64,000 nucleotides of DNA from Aequorivita sinensis (GTDB lineage: Bacteria; Bacteroidota; Bacteroidia; Flavobacteriales; Flavobacteriaceae): positions 434,001 to 498,000 of the forward strand of contig NZ_VDMC01000002.1 in the NCBI RefSeq assembly GCF_006346335.1, given 5' to 3'. Within the stretch, counting starts at the first letter, position 1, and each line of letters opens with the position of its first letter. Both the position numbers and the translations under genes were made by a program. Under the pieces are notes generated by a model. The model was not told the origin of the DNA and ran no database searches. It saw only the letters and a list, made by a program, of their open reading frames with translations. Positions 1 through 8,531 of the stretch are shown in pieces.

Positions 1-336
1 ATCGTATTGAAGATTTACATTGTTAACATTATCTCTATTTAAATTGTGAAATCTATAGTTAATAATATTAACTGGAGCCACGCTAATTGATTTTACATCT
101 AATTTGGCTACTTCCCCTGGAGGATTGGAATTGCTCTTCCTCAACAATAGATTAAGGTTAGTGCTTTCAGTATTTACACTCTCTAAATTTTCCAACTTAA
201 AATAATTTTGAATTAAAAGTGAGCCTTCAACATCTAATTCATACCCTAGGGTAGGTGTGTCTGTACCAATTCCCACTTGAGAATAACCGAGATAGGTTAT
301 ACAGAATGCAAATAGAAAAACAATAATTTTTATCAT
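1..336 (-). CDS. QVGIGT-family secreted protein, C-terminus beyond window
   Basis: The reading frame is open from an ATG at 336 to the left edge, so only the first 112 residues are seen. An N-terminal signal peptide (about residues 1-18, ending GYS) is followed by QVGIGTDTPTLGYELDVEG, the start of mature surface proteins in many Flavobacteriia and similar to phage tail-fibre head repeats. A later stretch (LENLESV, LLLRKSN, GEVAKLDV, then HNLNRDNVNN) resembles the neighbouring gene at 338-964, so the two are probably paralogs. The gap is one base, which suggests co-transcription. Function is unknown; export to the cell surface is inferred. Confidence 0.75.
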   Translation of the reverse strand, partial: MIKIIVFLFAFCITYLGYSQVGIGTDTPTLGYELDVEGSLLIQNYFKLENLESVNTESTNLNLLLRKSNSNPPGEVAKLDVKSISVAPVNIINYRFHNLNRDNVNNVNLQYD

Positions 337-337
337 A

Positions 338-964
338 TTAATCGATAATTGGGGAGGCTGCCTCCTTAGTGGTTGCACCATTCATTTCAATAATTTGGTC
401 TGGAAATTCCTTGGCTATATTTCTTGTAATTAAAATAGTGTTTATCGTCCAAGTTCCATTTACAAAACCATCTGTTGTTGCAGATGGATAGTCAGCTCTA
501 ATTCGCCACGTTCCAGTAATAGGGTCTACAACTGTAGAAACTGCTGGAATTGCAAAATTCCCAGGGGTACCATCCATAACAAGTTCATGACTAAAATATG
601 CTGATATTACTATCATACCATATTTTGAAGCCTTTATATTTGTATTAAAGTCACTTACCCAATCTCTTCTCACATTGGTTAACTTGTATTCTTGAAAGTA
701 GGCTAAGGAATTACCTGCGTAGGTGGTATTTAGTTCTTTAACTACCTCACCTTGATTTTGAGTCAACAAATAGGGTACGTCCAAATCTTGAATTACGCCC
801 AAATTTTCAATATTAATTGCACCATTTATAGTAGTATTTCCAGCCACCTCTAAGGTGGTTCTAGGGGTAGTGGTATTGATACCTACTTGTGCAAAAATTG
901 GTAATGATAGTAAGCAAGAAATAAATAGTAGAATATTCTTTTTGAAGATGAGGATACGCTTCAT
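338..964 (-). CDS. QVGIGT-family secreted protein (208 aa)
   Basis: A signal peptide (residues about 1-25, ending IFA) precedes QVGINTTTPRTTLEVAGN, the family's N-terminal signature. The middle has LENLGVIQDLDVPYLL and GEVVKEL, matching the partial gene just downstream. The C-terminal half is a probable beta-rich domain ending in ASPIID; the family member at 7333-8190 also ends in IID. There is no recognisable type IX sorting domain and no enzyme motif. It lies one base upstream of the partial paralog at 1-336 and is probably in one operon with it. The role is unknown; a surface or adhesive structure is an inference. Confidence 0.75.
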   Translation of the reverse strand: MKRILIFKKNILLFISCLLSLPIFAQVGINTTTPRTTLEVAGNTTINGAINIENLGVIQDLDVPYLLTQNQGEVVKELNTTYAGNSLAYFQEYKLTNVRRDWVSDFNTNIKASKYGMIVISAYFSHELVMDGTPGNFAIPAVSTVVDPITGTWRIRADYPSATTDGFVNGTWTINTILITRNIAKEFPDQIIEMNGATTKEAASPIID

Positions 965-1408
965 GCAGTTAAGTAGTTGGGGATAAAATAGTTATGATAT
1001 TTTATAAAAAAATCAGTCTTATTACAAACAAACCTATAAAAAATTCGGTAATATTTTAAGGTTTTATTAAGAATTTTTATAAAAGACTGAGAAGTCATTA
1101 AAGGGTTGTATAGGAGGGATTTGTTAACGAGGAGATTAGCGATTGTATTATAATAATATAAATATTAACCGCACCAAAACTCTTTATTTATCTAATAGTT
1201 TAAGGATAATTCTGAGTAAATTCCATTTCTTGATAAGGCTGTATTTATAGCTTTAAAAATAAAATCCCTGCAAAGATGACTATTGCAGGGGTAATTAAAT
1301 AAGCAAATATTAATTAGCTTGACTATGACGAAGTATTTTACGATTGAATGAACTTAATCTCTAGAAATTAGCTCTTTTCAAGATTAATGATAATTCTCTA
1401 AAAATGAA
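965..1408. other. Intergenic region, no gene seen
   Basis: This AT-rich gap between two minus-strand surface-protein genes holds the terminator at 1254-1290 and presumably the promoter of the 338-964 gene. I see no coding remnant, RNA gene or repeat in it. Confidence 0.6.
1254..1290 (-). terminator. Rho-independent terminator of the 1409-3145 gene
   Basis: CCCTGCAA (1266-1273) and TTGCAGGG (1283-1290) form an 8-bp stem with a 9-nt loop. On the minus strand the stem is followed by an ATTTTATTTTTA tail. It lies about 120 bp downstream of the stop codon. Confidence 0.7.
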
Positions 1409-3145
1409 TTAATCTCTCTTTACCTTATCTTTTCCTGTTAATTGTTTTACGGTTTTAGCTACTTCTTCTTCACTTGCTAATTCTTGCTGATTATTATTAT
1501 TTATGGAGTTTTGTATTTTCTTTACATTATCAAACCTTTTGTCTTCTTTTTTCATTTTCGCTTCTTTTATTTTAAGCAAACTAGGACCTACAGGAAGTCT
1601 TAATCCTATATGTTTAGATGTAATTTCTCCCCTAGCGTTTATGTCATCCGCACGATTAGCAACAATCTGCCAAGAAAAACTCACATTACTACTTCCATTA
1701 CGAAGTTCTTTAACTGTAAAACCATCTATTGACTTGTCAGTGACATAAACTCCATTACATTCACCTTCCAAAGTGATATAAACTTTTAACGGATGCTTAT
1801 CATCAACATGGAGAGCATTTTTAAGTATTGGATCTATTTTTATGTAAGCTATCCCATTATTTAACTTTCCTACACCGAAATCCTGAAAGAGAATCTCCGG
1901 CGCTTCAGGTGAAAACATTATTCGAGGCACCCCATTAGTATCATTAATTAAAGTCGAGTTAGTCCCATTCCCTACTATTTTAAAATTTGTTCCATTATTC
2001 CCTTGGTTGTTTGTACTATATTTCATACCCGCATAAGCATAACTTGGTGTTCCATTTTCATTTCCTCCAGAAAAGTAGCCTCCATAATAGCTATCTGCAT
2101 TTCCTTGAGTCCCATCCGGGCTAACATTATCAAAACCTGCAATTTGCGCATAAGCTCTATTATTTGGTGTAAAAACATCACTATCTGTATCTAAAGTAAA
2201 CACACCTGCAGCATTCCCTCTATTTTCATTAGTTCTTCTTCCTTCTCCTGCATAAGCGTATATTCCATGCTTAGAGCCAGAACCTGATACTCCTGAACCA
2301 CCAGTAGTGTAAATTGATAAACTATTAGAACCACCGATTATTCCAGTGCCAGCGGAATGACTATTCACTCCCCAAAAACCATTTGACACTGTATCATCGG
2401 TAAATCCAACAACTGCGTCCGCACCGAAAAAAGTATTATCGCTGTAAACAGGCCCATCAAGTCCATAAAAACTAAAACCAAGACCATCCAAACTTTCACC
2501 ATAAACACCTACACCCCCATAACTATTAACTCCATAAACTCCATATCCATTACCAATATTTTGCCCATACACACCTCTACCTGAACCACCACTAAATCCT
2601 CCAATTGCAGTACCATTTATATAGTTAGTACCCACATTAAACTGATGACCAGCATTAACAGGTGAAGCATTAAAACCAATACTTACTTGGCCGTCATTTT
2701 CAAACCTCATTCTACTCGAATTGAAGGTAAAAACTTCGAAATGAACATTATCCGTTGTACCTATAAAATTTGTACCCGGCACAGTACCCGCATTCCCTGT
2801 TAGCTTCCAATCATCACTAGCATCTGAAGTTGCTGCAATTCGCACCCATCTACTTCCGTCATTAAAATAATATCCTGGAGAAACTCCATTAGTGCCAGTA
2901 GTAGTTGCAGTGTTATAAACTGCCATCCCTGCTAAGTGAGCGGATAAAGGAGCTACATTATTAGTTGCAACAAGAGCTACCCTAGGCAAAAGCAATCCTC
3001 CAGGAGTAGTTGACGCATCTATCTCTAATAACGCATTGGTATTTGGGTTTGTAGTACCTATCCCCACTTGAGAAAAGGCAGTTATCGTTAGGAATGAAAA
3101 AAAATAAAATAGGATTACTTTTCGAAAGGTGTAGTGTTGATTCAT
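1409..3145 (-). CDS. Large QVGIGT-family surface protein with Gly/Tyr-rich repeats
   Basis: The 578-aa protein has a signal peptide (about 1-25, ending AFS) and then QVGIGTTNPNTNALLEID. An N-terminal module of about 120 residues follows (GGLLLPRVAL, APLSAHLAGMAVYNT, SPGYYFNDGSRWVRI, DDWKLTGNAG); the protein at 3728-4789 carries the same module. The middle is rich in Gly, Tyr, Asn and Ser with short repeats such as GVYGQN, GVYGVN and GVGVYGES, like fibre or adhesin shafts. Near residues 425-505 is a compact beta domain (GIAYIKIDP to SFSWQIVANR), and the last 60 residues are Lys/Glu/Asn-rich. A passive surface fibre is the best guess. No enzymatic motif is seen. Confidence 0.75.
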   Translation of the reverse strand: MNQHYTFRKVILFYFFSFLTITAFSQVGIGTTNPNTNALLEIDASTTPGGLLLPRVALVATNNVAPLSAHLAGMAVYNTATTTGTNGVSPGYYFNDGSRWVRIAATSDASDDWKLTGNAGTVPGTNFIGTTDNVHFEVFTFNSSRMRFENDGQVSIGFNASPVNAGHQFNVGTNYINGTAIGGFSGGSGRGVYGQNIGNGYGVYGVNSYGGVGVYGESLDGLGFSFYGLDGPVYSDNTFFGADAVVGFTDDTVSNGFWGVNSHSAGTGIIGGSNSLSIYTTGGSGVSGSGSKHGIYAYAGEGRRTNENRGNAAGVFTLDTDSDVFTPNNRAYAQIAGFDNVSPDGTQGNADSYYGGYFSGGNENGTPSYAYAGMKYSTNNQGNNGTNFKIVGNGTNSTLINDTNGVPRIMFSPEAPEILFQDFGVGKLNNGIAYIKIDPILKNALHVDDKHPLKVYITLEGECNGVYVTDKSIDGFTVKELRNGSSNVSFSWQIVANRADDINARGEITSKHIGLRLPVGPSLLKIKEAKMKKEDKRFDNVKKIQNSINNNNQQELASEEEVAKTVKQLTGKDKVKRD

Positions 3146-3345
3146 CCGTAATTGAAATTTTAAGTTTATACTTAAGTTATGTTGTATCAGAATTTTACAA
3201 CAATAACAAACATAAAAATAAAATACCTATTTATCATTGATTTTTGAAAAATTTCCATCGTTAATCAATATAAACAACAATAACTTGACATATTCCCACT
3301 ATAAATATTAAATTATGTGATAAACATCAAAACAATCTAGGAAGT

Positions 3346-3726
3346 TTATTCATCTGGTGAGATTAAAACAGCATTTAAAATTACACTCTTATTACTCTTT
3401 AAATTAGAATTTTTAATACTGTCAATACTTCGTTTATACGTTAAAGTACTTTGATTAGTAATTGGCTCTAAGGATAGAAAAGTTTCCTTACGCAAAGAGT
3501 CGTTATCGACAATATTACTGCTTGAAATTCTTGAATGAAAAGTTTTTTCTACTGTTGTAGCAGCCGGATTAATTAGAACTGGCGTAAGAGTTAAATTCCT
3601 TGTACTTGTTTTAGACGAATTTTCTTCACTTTGATTATTAACTTGATCATAATTTTTTTCTTGAGTTATTCCAATTGCTGAATAAAACAAGCAACTTATA
3701 ATAAATATTAATTTTATTGCTTTCAT
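3346..3726 (-). CDS. Small secreted protein of unknown function (126 aa)
   Basis: A hydrophobic signal sequence (about residues 1-20, MKAIKLIFIISCLFYS) is followed by a polar Ser/Asn/Thr-rich chain with no known domain and no cysteines in the mature part. Two similar segments, LTPVLINPA and LNAVLISPDE, stand about 70 residues apart, the second at the C-terminus. It starts one base downstream of the stop codon of the QVGIGT gene at 3728-4789, so the two are probably transcribed together; it may be a partner of that surface protein. I do not recognise the family. Confidence 0.6.
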   Translation of the reverse strand: MKAIKLIFIISCLFYSAIGITQEKNYDQVNNQSEENSSKTSTRNLTLTPVLINPAATTVEKTFHSRISSSNIVDNDSLRKETFLSLEPITNQSTLTYKRSIDSIKNSNLKSNKSVILNAVLISPDE

Positions 3727-3727
3727 A

Positions 3728-4789
3728 TTATCGTATAATAGTAATATTAAAAATCATATCCGGATAAATAACAAAACCAGTGTTATTAGACACGACAAAG
3801 CGAACTCCATTTGTTCTTATCTCTATATTGTGAATCGTTATATCGTCATAAATAGGTGAAGTCCAATTTCCTTGAATATTTACAAATGCAGATGCGCTAG
3901 TTGTAAGTCCTGTTAAATTCACTGTTATTGAAATTACATCGCCAGGATTTAAAGTCGTCCCATTTATAGTAGCATATCTATTAATTTGGTTTACATTCCC
4001 TAAGCTTCCACCCCAAACTGGAGTACTTCCCGGACCATTTGAAACCAAAACTCTTCCTGCATCTCCCGCCTGATTTCCAGGCATAAACGCACCATTAATC
4101 CTTAAATTTCCATCCACTTCTAGCTTCTCAGATGCATTTGCTCCTGAACCAATTCTCATATTTCCACTTGAAGATACTCTCACTCGCTCATTACCATTTG
4201 TTGAAAACCCTAGCGAATTTGCTCCTACCCTATAAATTCCAGTATCAGTATCTGAAGACCAAGAATAAACAGGTAATGCCGCAGTACCATCTGTCATAGC
4301 TCGTAATTTCCCACGATTGGTCGCATTGCCACTTGAAATTTCAAAAGCTTCTGCGTTAGAGGTTCTAAATCTTAAATTAGTTGCATCTAAAGTTCCTATA
4401 AAATTATTAGTAGCATTTAACCCGTTATTCCCTGTTAAAGTCCAGTCATCGTTTGGAACTGAAGCATCAGCTATGCGCACCCAATTTACTCCATTATTAA
4501 AATAATAACCAGGAGTAACAATGTTTGGAGCAGTACCTGCTGTAACAGTATTATAAACCAACATCCCTGCAACATGTGCAGAAAGTGGTAAAAAACTATC
4601 AGTTGAGGAAAGCGCTACACTTGGCAACAATAAACCACCCTCCGCTCCCGGGGAAGAATGAACTTCTAAAACTGCATTAGTGTTTGGATTAGTAGTACCA
4701 ACCCCTACTTGAGCTATTGTGTTTTGATAAAATAATACGAATAGGAATATGAGCCCAAAGATCCCCACCTTTTGGAAGTATATTTTCAT
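3728..4789 (-). CDS. QVGIGT-family surface protein with tail-fibre-like module (353 aa)
   Basis: The signal peptide (about 1-26, ending IA) is followed by QVGVGTTNPNTNAVLEVHSS. The next 120 residues (GGLLLPSVALSS, FLPLSAHVAGMLVYNT, TPGYYFNNGVNWVRIAD, NDDWTLTGNNG) repeat the module of the protein at 1409-3145. Then comes a tail-fibre-like segment (SSDTDTGIYRVGANSLGF, NMRIGSGANASEKLEVDG) of the kind that precedes S74 chaperone domains in phage fibres, but no chaperone domain follows. A C-terminal beta domain of about 85 residues ends the protein. It is upstream of, and probably co-transcribed with, the small secreted protein at 3346-3726. Confidence 0.75.
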   Translation of the reverse strand: MKIYFQKVGIFGLIFLFVLFYQNTIAQVGVGTTNPNTNAVLEVHSSPGAEGGLLLPSVALSSTDSFLPLSAHVAGMLVYNTVTAGTAPNIVTPGYYFNNGVNWVRIADASVPNDDWTLTGNNGLNATNNFIGTLDATNLRFRTSNAEAFEISSGNATNRGKLRAMTDGTAALPVYSWSSDTDTGIYRVGANSLGFSTNGNERVRVSSSGNMRIGSGANASEKLEVDGNLRINGAFMPGNQAGDAGRVLVSNGPGSTPVWGGSLGNVNQINRYATINGTTLNPGDVISITVNLTGLTTSASAFVNIQGNWTSPIYDDITIHNIEIRTNGVRFVVSNNTGFVIYPDMIFNITIIR

Positions 4790-5006
4790 AATAAAGCTTT
4801 TTCAAGGGTTACCCCCTAATTCATAATTGGTTAAAACATCAATGAATTTACAATATATAGTTGACTTTATTGATTTTTTAATGTTAAATAAACGTGTTTA
4901 CTAAGAAAACATAAATTATAAGCACTTATACTTATTAAAACCGTAAAATCATTTTTGCAAAATATACCAAAGTTTAAAAGCATCAAAACCTCTGAAATGA
5001 TAGGTT
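4790..5006. other. Intergenic AT-rich segment
   Basis: This is the left part of a gap of nearly 1 kb between divergent genes. It presumably holds the promoter of the 3728-4789 gene. I see no coding sequence or structured RNA. The rest of the gap is filled by the repeats at 5007-5069 and 5153-5680. Confidence 0.5.
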
Positions 5007-5069
5007 GGGTGTTGGTCTTTAGTCTTTAGTCGTTAGTCTTTAGTCGGTGGTCGTTAGTTGTTGGTAGAG
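5007..5069. repeat. Degenerate 7-bp-period array (AGTCTTT-like)
   Basis: About nine consecutive heptads stay in phase: GGTCTTT, AGTCTTT, AGTCGTT, AGTCTTT, AGTCGGT, GGTCGTT, AGTTGTT and flanking units. The unit sequence drifts but the 7-bp spacing does not. It lies upstream of the 68-bp repeat array. Confidence 0.7.
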
Positions 5070-5152
5070 AATCGTTTTTAATGTCATTTCAATTATCCAC
5101 TACCCCTGTGTCCAGATTCTAAATTCTCGGCTCTCTTATCTCCCCACTAAAC

Positions 5153-5680
5153 ACTTTCGCATCCAGAATTTATCCTACGTCTTACGTCCTACAGTCCTAC
5201 GTCAATAAGCACCCCTCACCACTTTCGCATCCAGAATTTATCCCACGTCTTATGTCCTACAGTCCTACGTCAATAAGCACCCCTCACCACTTTCGCATCC
5301 ATAATTTATCCTACGTCTTACGTCCTACAGCCCTACGTCAATAAACACCCCTCACCACTTTCGCATCCAGAATTTATCCTACGTCTTACGTCCTACAGTC
5401 CTACGTCAATAAGCACCCCTCACCACTTTCGCATCTAGAATTTATCCCACGTCTTACGTCCTACAGTCCTACGTCAATAAACACCCCTCACCACTTTCGC
5501 ATCCAGAATTCATCCTACGTCTTACGTCCTACAGTCCTACGTCAATAAGCACCCCTCACCACTTTCGCATCCAGAATTCATCCTACGTCTTACGTCCTAC
5601 AGTCCTACGTCAATAAACACCCCTCACCACTTTCGCATCCAGAATTTATCCTACGTCTTACGTCCTACAGTCCTACGTCA
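5153..5680. repeat. 68-bp direct tandem repeat, about 7.8 copies
   Basis: Units start with ACTTTCGCAT at 5153, 5221, 5289, 5357, 5425, 5493, 5561 and 5629, an exact 68-bp period with only scattered substitutions. Each unit contains a run of near-heptamers (CTACGTC, TTACGTC, CTACAGTC, CTACGTC) and ends CACCCCTCACC. There are no unique spacers, so this is not a CRISPR array. It lies 100 bp upstream of lpdA. No long open frame crosses it. Function is unknown. Confidence 0.95.
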
Positions 5681-5715
5681 AAAAAAAACCTCTCAAATCC
5701 TTAATAACATTTCAT

Positions 5716-5746
5716 TTTCATCTTCATTTTAGTTTTCGTAATTTCG
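5716..5746 (+). promoter_or_regulatory. Candidate lpdA promoter
   Basis: TTTC (5716-5719), 19 bp, then TAATTTCG (5739-5746) is close to the Bacteroidota sigma consensus TTTG-N19-TAnnTTTG, with one mismatch in each box. It is placed 35 bp before the lpdA start and just after the 68-bp repeats. Confidence 0.4.
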
Positions 5747-5780
5747 TACCTCCAAAAAAAATCAGACTTAAATACATAAA

Positions 5781-7157
5781 ATGAGCAAATACGACGTAAT
5801 AGTTTTAGGAAGTGGGCCAGGTGGTTATGTTACTGCCATCAGAGCTTCACAATTAGGTTTAAAGACCGCTATTGTTGAAAAAGAAAGCCTTGGAGGCGTA
5901 TGTTTAAACTGGGGCTGTATTCCTACAAAAGCACTTTTAAAAAGTGCACAGGTTTTTGACTACCTAAAACATGCAGATAGCTATGGCCTTAGCGTAAAAG
6001 AATTTGACAAAGATTTCGGAAAAGTTATTGAAAGAAGTCGTGGCGTAGCTGATGGAATGAGCAAAGGTGTTCAGTTTTTGTTGAAGAAAAACAAAATTGA
6101 CGTTATCAATGGTTTCGGAAAGCTAAAAGCTGGAAAGAAAGTTGACGTTGACGGAAAAGAATATTCTGCAGATCATATTATTGTTGCTACTGGTGCGCGT
6201 TCACGCGAATTACCTAACCTTAAGCAAGATGGCAAAAAGGTTATTGGTTACCGCGAAGCAATGACTTTAGAAAAGCAGCCTAAAAGTATGATAGTAGTAG
6301 GAAGTGGTGCGATAGGTGTTGAGTTTGCACATTTTTACAATTCTATGGGTACCGAAGTTACTATCGTTGAATATTTACCAAACCTAGTACCTCTAGAAGA
6401 TGAAGAAGTGTCTAAACAATTTGAGCGTTCATTTAAGAAAGCTGGAATTAAAGTAATGACAAATTCTTCTGTTGAGAAACTTGATACTTCTGGTAAAACT
6501 GTAAAAGCTACTGTAAAAACTAAAAAAGGTGAAGAAACTTTTGAGGCAGAAATAGTTCTTTCTGCTGTGGGTATCGCATCAAATATTGAAAATATCGGAC
6601 TTGAAGACGTAGGTATTGTAACCGATAAAGGGAAGATTATGGTAAATGATTTTTACCAAACTAACATTCCTGGTTACTATGCTATTGGTGATGTTATTCC
6701 TGGTCCTGCCCTAGCCCACGTTGCTTCAGCAGAAGGTATTACTTGCGTTGAAAAAATTGCTGGACACAATGTAGAACCAATAGACTACGGAAACATTCCA
6801 GGGTGTACATACGCTAGCCCAGAAATTGCAAGTGTAGGTATGACCGAAAAACAAGCCAAAGAAGCGGGTTACGAAATTAAAGTTGGTAAATTCCCATTCT
6901 CTGCAAGTGGAAAAGCTAGTGCTTCAGGTAATAAAGACGGATTTGTTAAAGTAATCTTCGACGCTAAATACGGCGAATGGTTAGGTTGCCATATGATTGG
7001 TGCTGGTGTAACCGATATGATTGCTGAAGCTGTTTTAGGTAGAAAACTTGAAACTACAGGATACGAAGTATTAAAAGCAATCCACCCACACCCAACAATG
7101 AGTGAAGCTGTAATGGAAGCCGTTGCAGATGCTTATGGTGAAGTGATTCACTTGTAA
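5781..7157 (+). CDS. lpdA: Dihydrolipoyl dehydrogenase (E3)
   Basis: This flavoprotein disulfide reductase reoxidises dihydrolipoamide with NAD+ in the 2-oxoacid dehydrogenase and glycine-cleavage complexes. The FAD-binding motif GSGPGG is at residues 10-15, and the redox disulfide C41/C46 lies in GGVCLNWGCIPTKAL. A second nucleotide-binding motif VGSGAIGVEFAHF is near residue 175. The active-site His437 and Glu442 are in HPHPTMSE near the C-terminus. The length of 458 aa is normal. It is monocistronic here, with repeats upstream and a strong terminator downstream; no E1 or E2 genes are nearby. Confidence 0.95.
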   Translation: MSKYDVIVLGSGPGGYVTAIRASQLGLKTAIVEKESLGGVCLNWGCIPTKALLKSAQVFDYLKHADSYGLSVKEFDKDFGKVIERSRGVADGMSKGVQFLLKKNKIDVINGFGKLKAGKKVDVDGKEYSADHIIVATGARSRELPNLKQDGKKVIGYREAMTLEKQPKSMIVVGSGAIGVEFAHFYNSMGTEVTIVEYLPNLVPLEDEEVSKQFERSFKKAGIKVMTNSSVEKLDTSGKTVKATVKTKKGEETFEAEIVLSAVGIASNIENIGLEDVGIVTDKGKIMVNDFYQTNIPGYYAIGDVIPGPALAHVASAEGITCVEKIAGHNVEPIDYGNIPGCTYASPEIASVGMTEKQAKEAGYEIKVGKFPFSASGKASASGNKDGFVKVIFDAKYGEWLGCHMIGAGVTDMIAEAVLGRKLETTGYEVLKAIHPHPTMSEAVMEAVADAYGEVIHL

Positions 7158-7160
7158 TCT

Positions 7161-7209
7161 TTGGATGGAAGATAGATGCTAGATGTGAGATTTGAGATGG
7201 TGGATGATG
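7161..7209. repeat. Degenerate 7-bp-period array (GATNNNN)
   Basis: Seven units in phase directly after the lpdA stop: TTGGATG, GAAGATA, GATGCTA, GATGTGA, GATTTGA, GATGGTG, GATGATG. The unit GATTTGA is the one amplified in the array at 8303-8422. Confidence 0.55.
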
Positions 7210-7249
7210 AAATTTATAATCTTTTAAAAATTAAAATGTAATAATAATT

Positions 7250-7285
7250 AAAAAGGGCCGGACTTAAAAGTCTGGCCCTTTTTTT
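7250..7285 (+). terminator. lpdA terminator, probably bidirectional
   Basis: A stem of about 16 bp (AAAAAGGGCC-GGACTT paired with AAGTCT-GGCCCTTTTT, one G-T wobble) with a tiny loop and a run of seven T. The A-run on the left would let it also serve the convergent gene at 7333-8190. Confidence 0.9.
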
Positions 7286-7332
7286 ATGATGATGATTTAA
7301 TATAAAATTCACTTCAATTTACACCCTAAAAC

Positions 7333-8190
7333 CTAGTCTATAATTGTAAGATATCTATTATGTGATTGGTCTGATGAGGGGTGATTATAAATGACAGAAA
7401 GAGCTGATCCTTCTCTATACCATTGCACACTAAATTTAATTTTTTCACCGGGAGTCACTTCTAATGGATACATTGGAAGTGAGGCATTGTAGAATTCACT
7501 ACTATTTGACGCTCTAATTTCAAGTCCTGGAATTGGGCTGCCATTTACTAGAATTCGGAATTTAGCAGATGCTAATAAATATCGACGCCCGGTAGCATTA
7601 AAGTTTAAGTAAATTAATGGGCTAGAAGGAGTAATTTCTATATCTAATTCATCAAAAGTATCCCAAGAGGAATTTTGCCGATGAATATTAGATTTTCCAA
7701 TTGCATGAAATTTTCTCGCAACCTGTTTTTCTATAGTGGCATATCCTAAAACTGTCCATTTTCTAAGAGATTTACTGTATTGTAAGGTTACAGATGAGTT
7801 TTTCCCTTTTAAATTCAAATTACTTTCATTTGGACATAAAATTCTTAAAGGATTTGCCGTTTTATCATTTACAATTGTCATATCATAAGCTGTACTATTT
7901 ATCAATCGTACAATTTGACCATCGGCACCTGAAATTGGCTTAATACTCTTTATCGAAAAAGCTCCAGTAGGACCTTCAATTAGGTATTGGGAATAAGGCA
8001 CTTCTCCTAAATCAATATTTTCACTAACACCGTCATTTATTTTAAGTGGAGCTACACTTTCTCTCAAAGAAATTCCACCGTTAACATCGAGTGTAGTTGT
8101 TGGATTAGTATTGTTAATCCCTACTTGCGAAAAAGCAGAAACTGAAATAAAAAACGCTGAAATAACAGTTAAGACAATTCTGTTTTTCAT
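7333..8190 (-). CDS. QVGIGT-family secreted protein (285 aa)
   Basis: I chose the ATG at 8190 (MKNRIVLTVISAFF) because it gives a compact signal peptide ending AFS; an in-frame ATG at 8208 would add six residues. The mature protein begins QVGINNTNPTTTLDVNGG. A beta-rich middle (GADGQIVRLINST, LNLKGKNSSVTLQYSKSLRKW) resembles fibre or head domains, and a C-terminal domain (DELDIEI, NFNATGRRYLL, YPLEVTPGEKIKFSVQW) ends in IID, like the 338-964 protein. The 7-bp repeat array begins about 115 bp upstream of the start and could affect its promoter. Surface location is inferred. Confidence 0.75.
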   Translation of the reverse strand: MKNRIVLTVISAFFISVSAFSQVGINNTNPTTTLDVNGGISLRESVAPLKINDGVSENIDLGEVPYSQYLIEGPTGAFSIKSIKPISGADGQIVRLINSTAYDMTIVNDKTANPLRILCPNESNLNLKGKNSSVTLQYSKSLRKWTVLGYATIEKQVARKFHAIGKSNIHRQNSSWDTFDELDIEITPSSPLIYLNFNATGRRYLLASAKFRILVNGSPIPGLEIRASNSSEFYNASLPMYPLEVTPGEKIKFSVQWYREGSALSVIYNHPSSDQSHNRYLTIID

Positions 8191-8302
8191 AGTAAAGTTG
8201 TTGATCATGACGTCAAGTATGTTTGCTTTAAGCGCGCGAAAATACTATATTTTTCATAATCGAATGAATAAAACAAAATGATTAACCTAAACTTAAAATC
8301 TA

Positions 8303-8422
8303 AGTCGTGAGATTTGAGATTTGAGATTTGAGATTTGAGATTTGAGATTTGAGATTTGAGATTTGAGATTTGAGATTTGAGATTTGAGATTTGAGATTTG
8401 AGATTTGAGATTTGAGATTTGA
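8303..8422. repeat. Perfect 7-bp tandem repeat (TTGAGAT)n, about 16 copies
   Basis: From about 8308 to 8422 the sequence is an uninterrupted head-to-tail array of the heptamer TTGAGAT, preceded by the degenerate units CTAAGTC and GTGAGAT in the same phase. Such perfect short repeats are prone to slippage. The array lies upstream of the minus-strand surface-protein gene at 7333-8190. Confidence 0.95.
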
Positions 8423-8453
8423 AAAACGGTAACTAGTTACCGTTTTTCAAATC
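8416..8453. repeat. Perfect 38-bp palindrome
   Basis: Two 19-bp arms (left arm GATTTGAAAAACGGTAACT) meet at an ACTAGT centre with no spacer and no mismatch. The left arm begins inside the last unit of the heptamer array and shares GATTTGA with it. It could be a hairpin in RNA, a bidirectional terminator or a protein-binding site. Confidence 0.9.
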
Positions 8454-8460
8454 AATATAA

Positions 8461-8531
8461 AGCTCCTTCCCCTCCTTTAGGGGAAGGTGGCTTTCAAATC
8501 GTAAAACGATTTGAAAGTCGGAAGGGGTCAG
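8461..8531. repeat. GC-rich nested hairpin element (REP-like)
   Basis: CTCCTTCCCCTCCTTTAGGG contains the small hairpin CCCCT-CCTTT-AGGGG. Then CTTTCAAATCGT-AAA-ACGATTTGAAAG gives a 12-bp stem, and GGAAGGGGTC closes the element by pairing with the first CCTTCCCC. From memory, similar CCTTCCCC...GGGGAAGG...GGAAGGGG intergenic elements are common in Bacteroidota. The GC-rich ends contrast with the AT-rich surroundings. Mobility or function is unknown. Confidence 0.7.

Noticed and set aside
5153-5680. Possible CRISPR array
   Set aside because: The 68-bp repeats are head-to-tail with no unique spacers between them, and no cas genes are present in the window.
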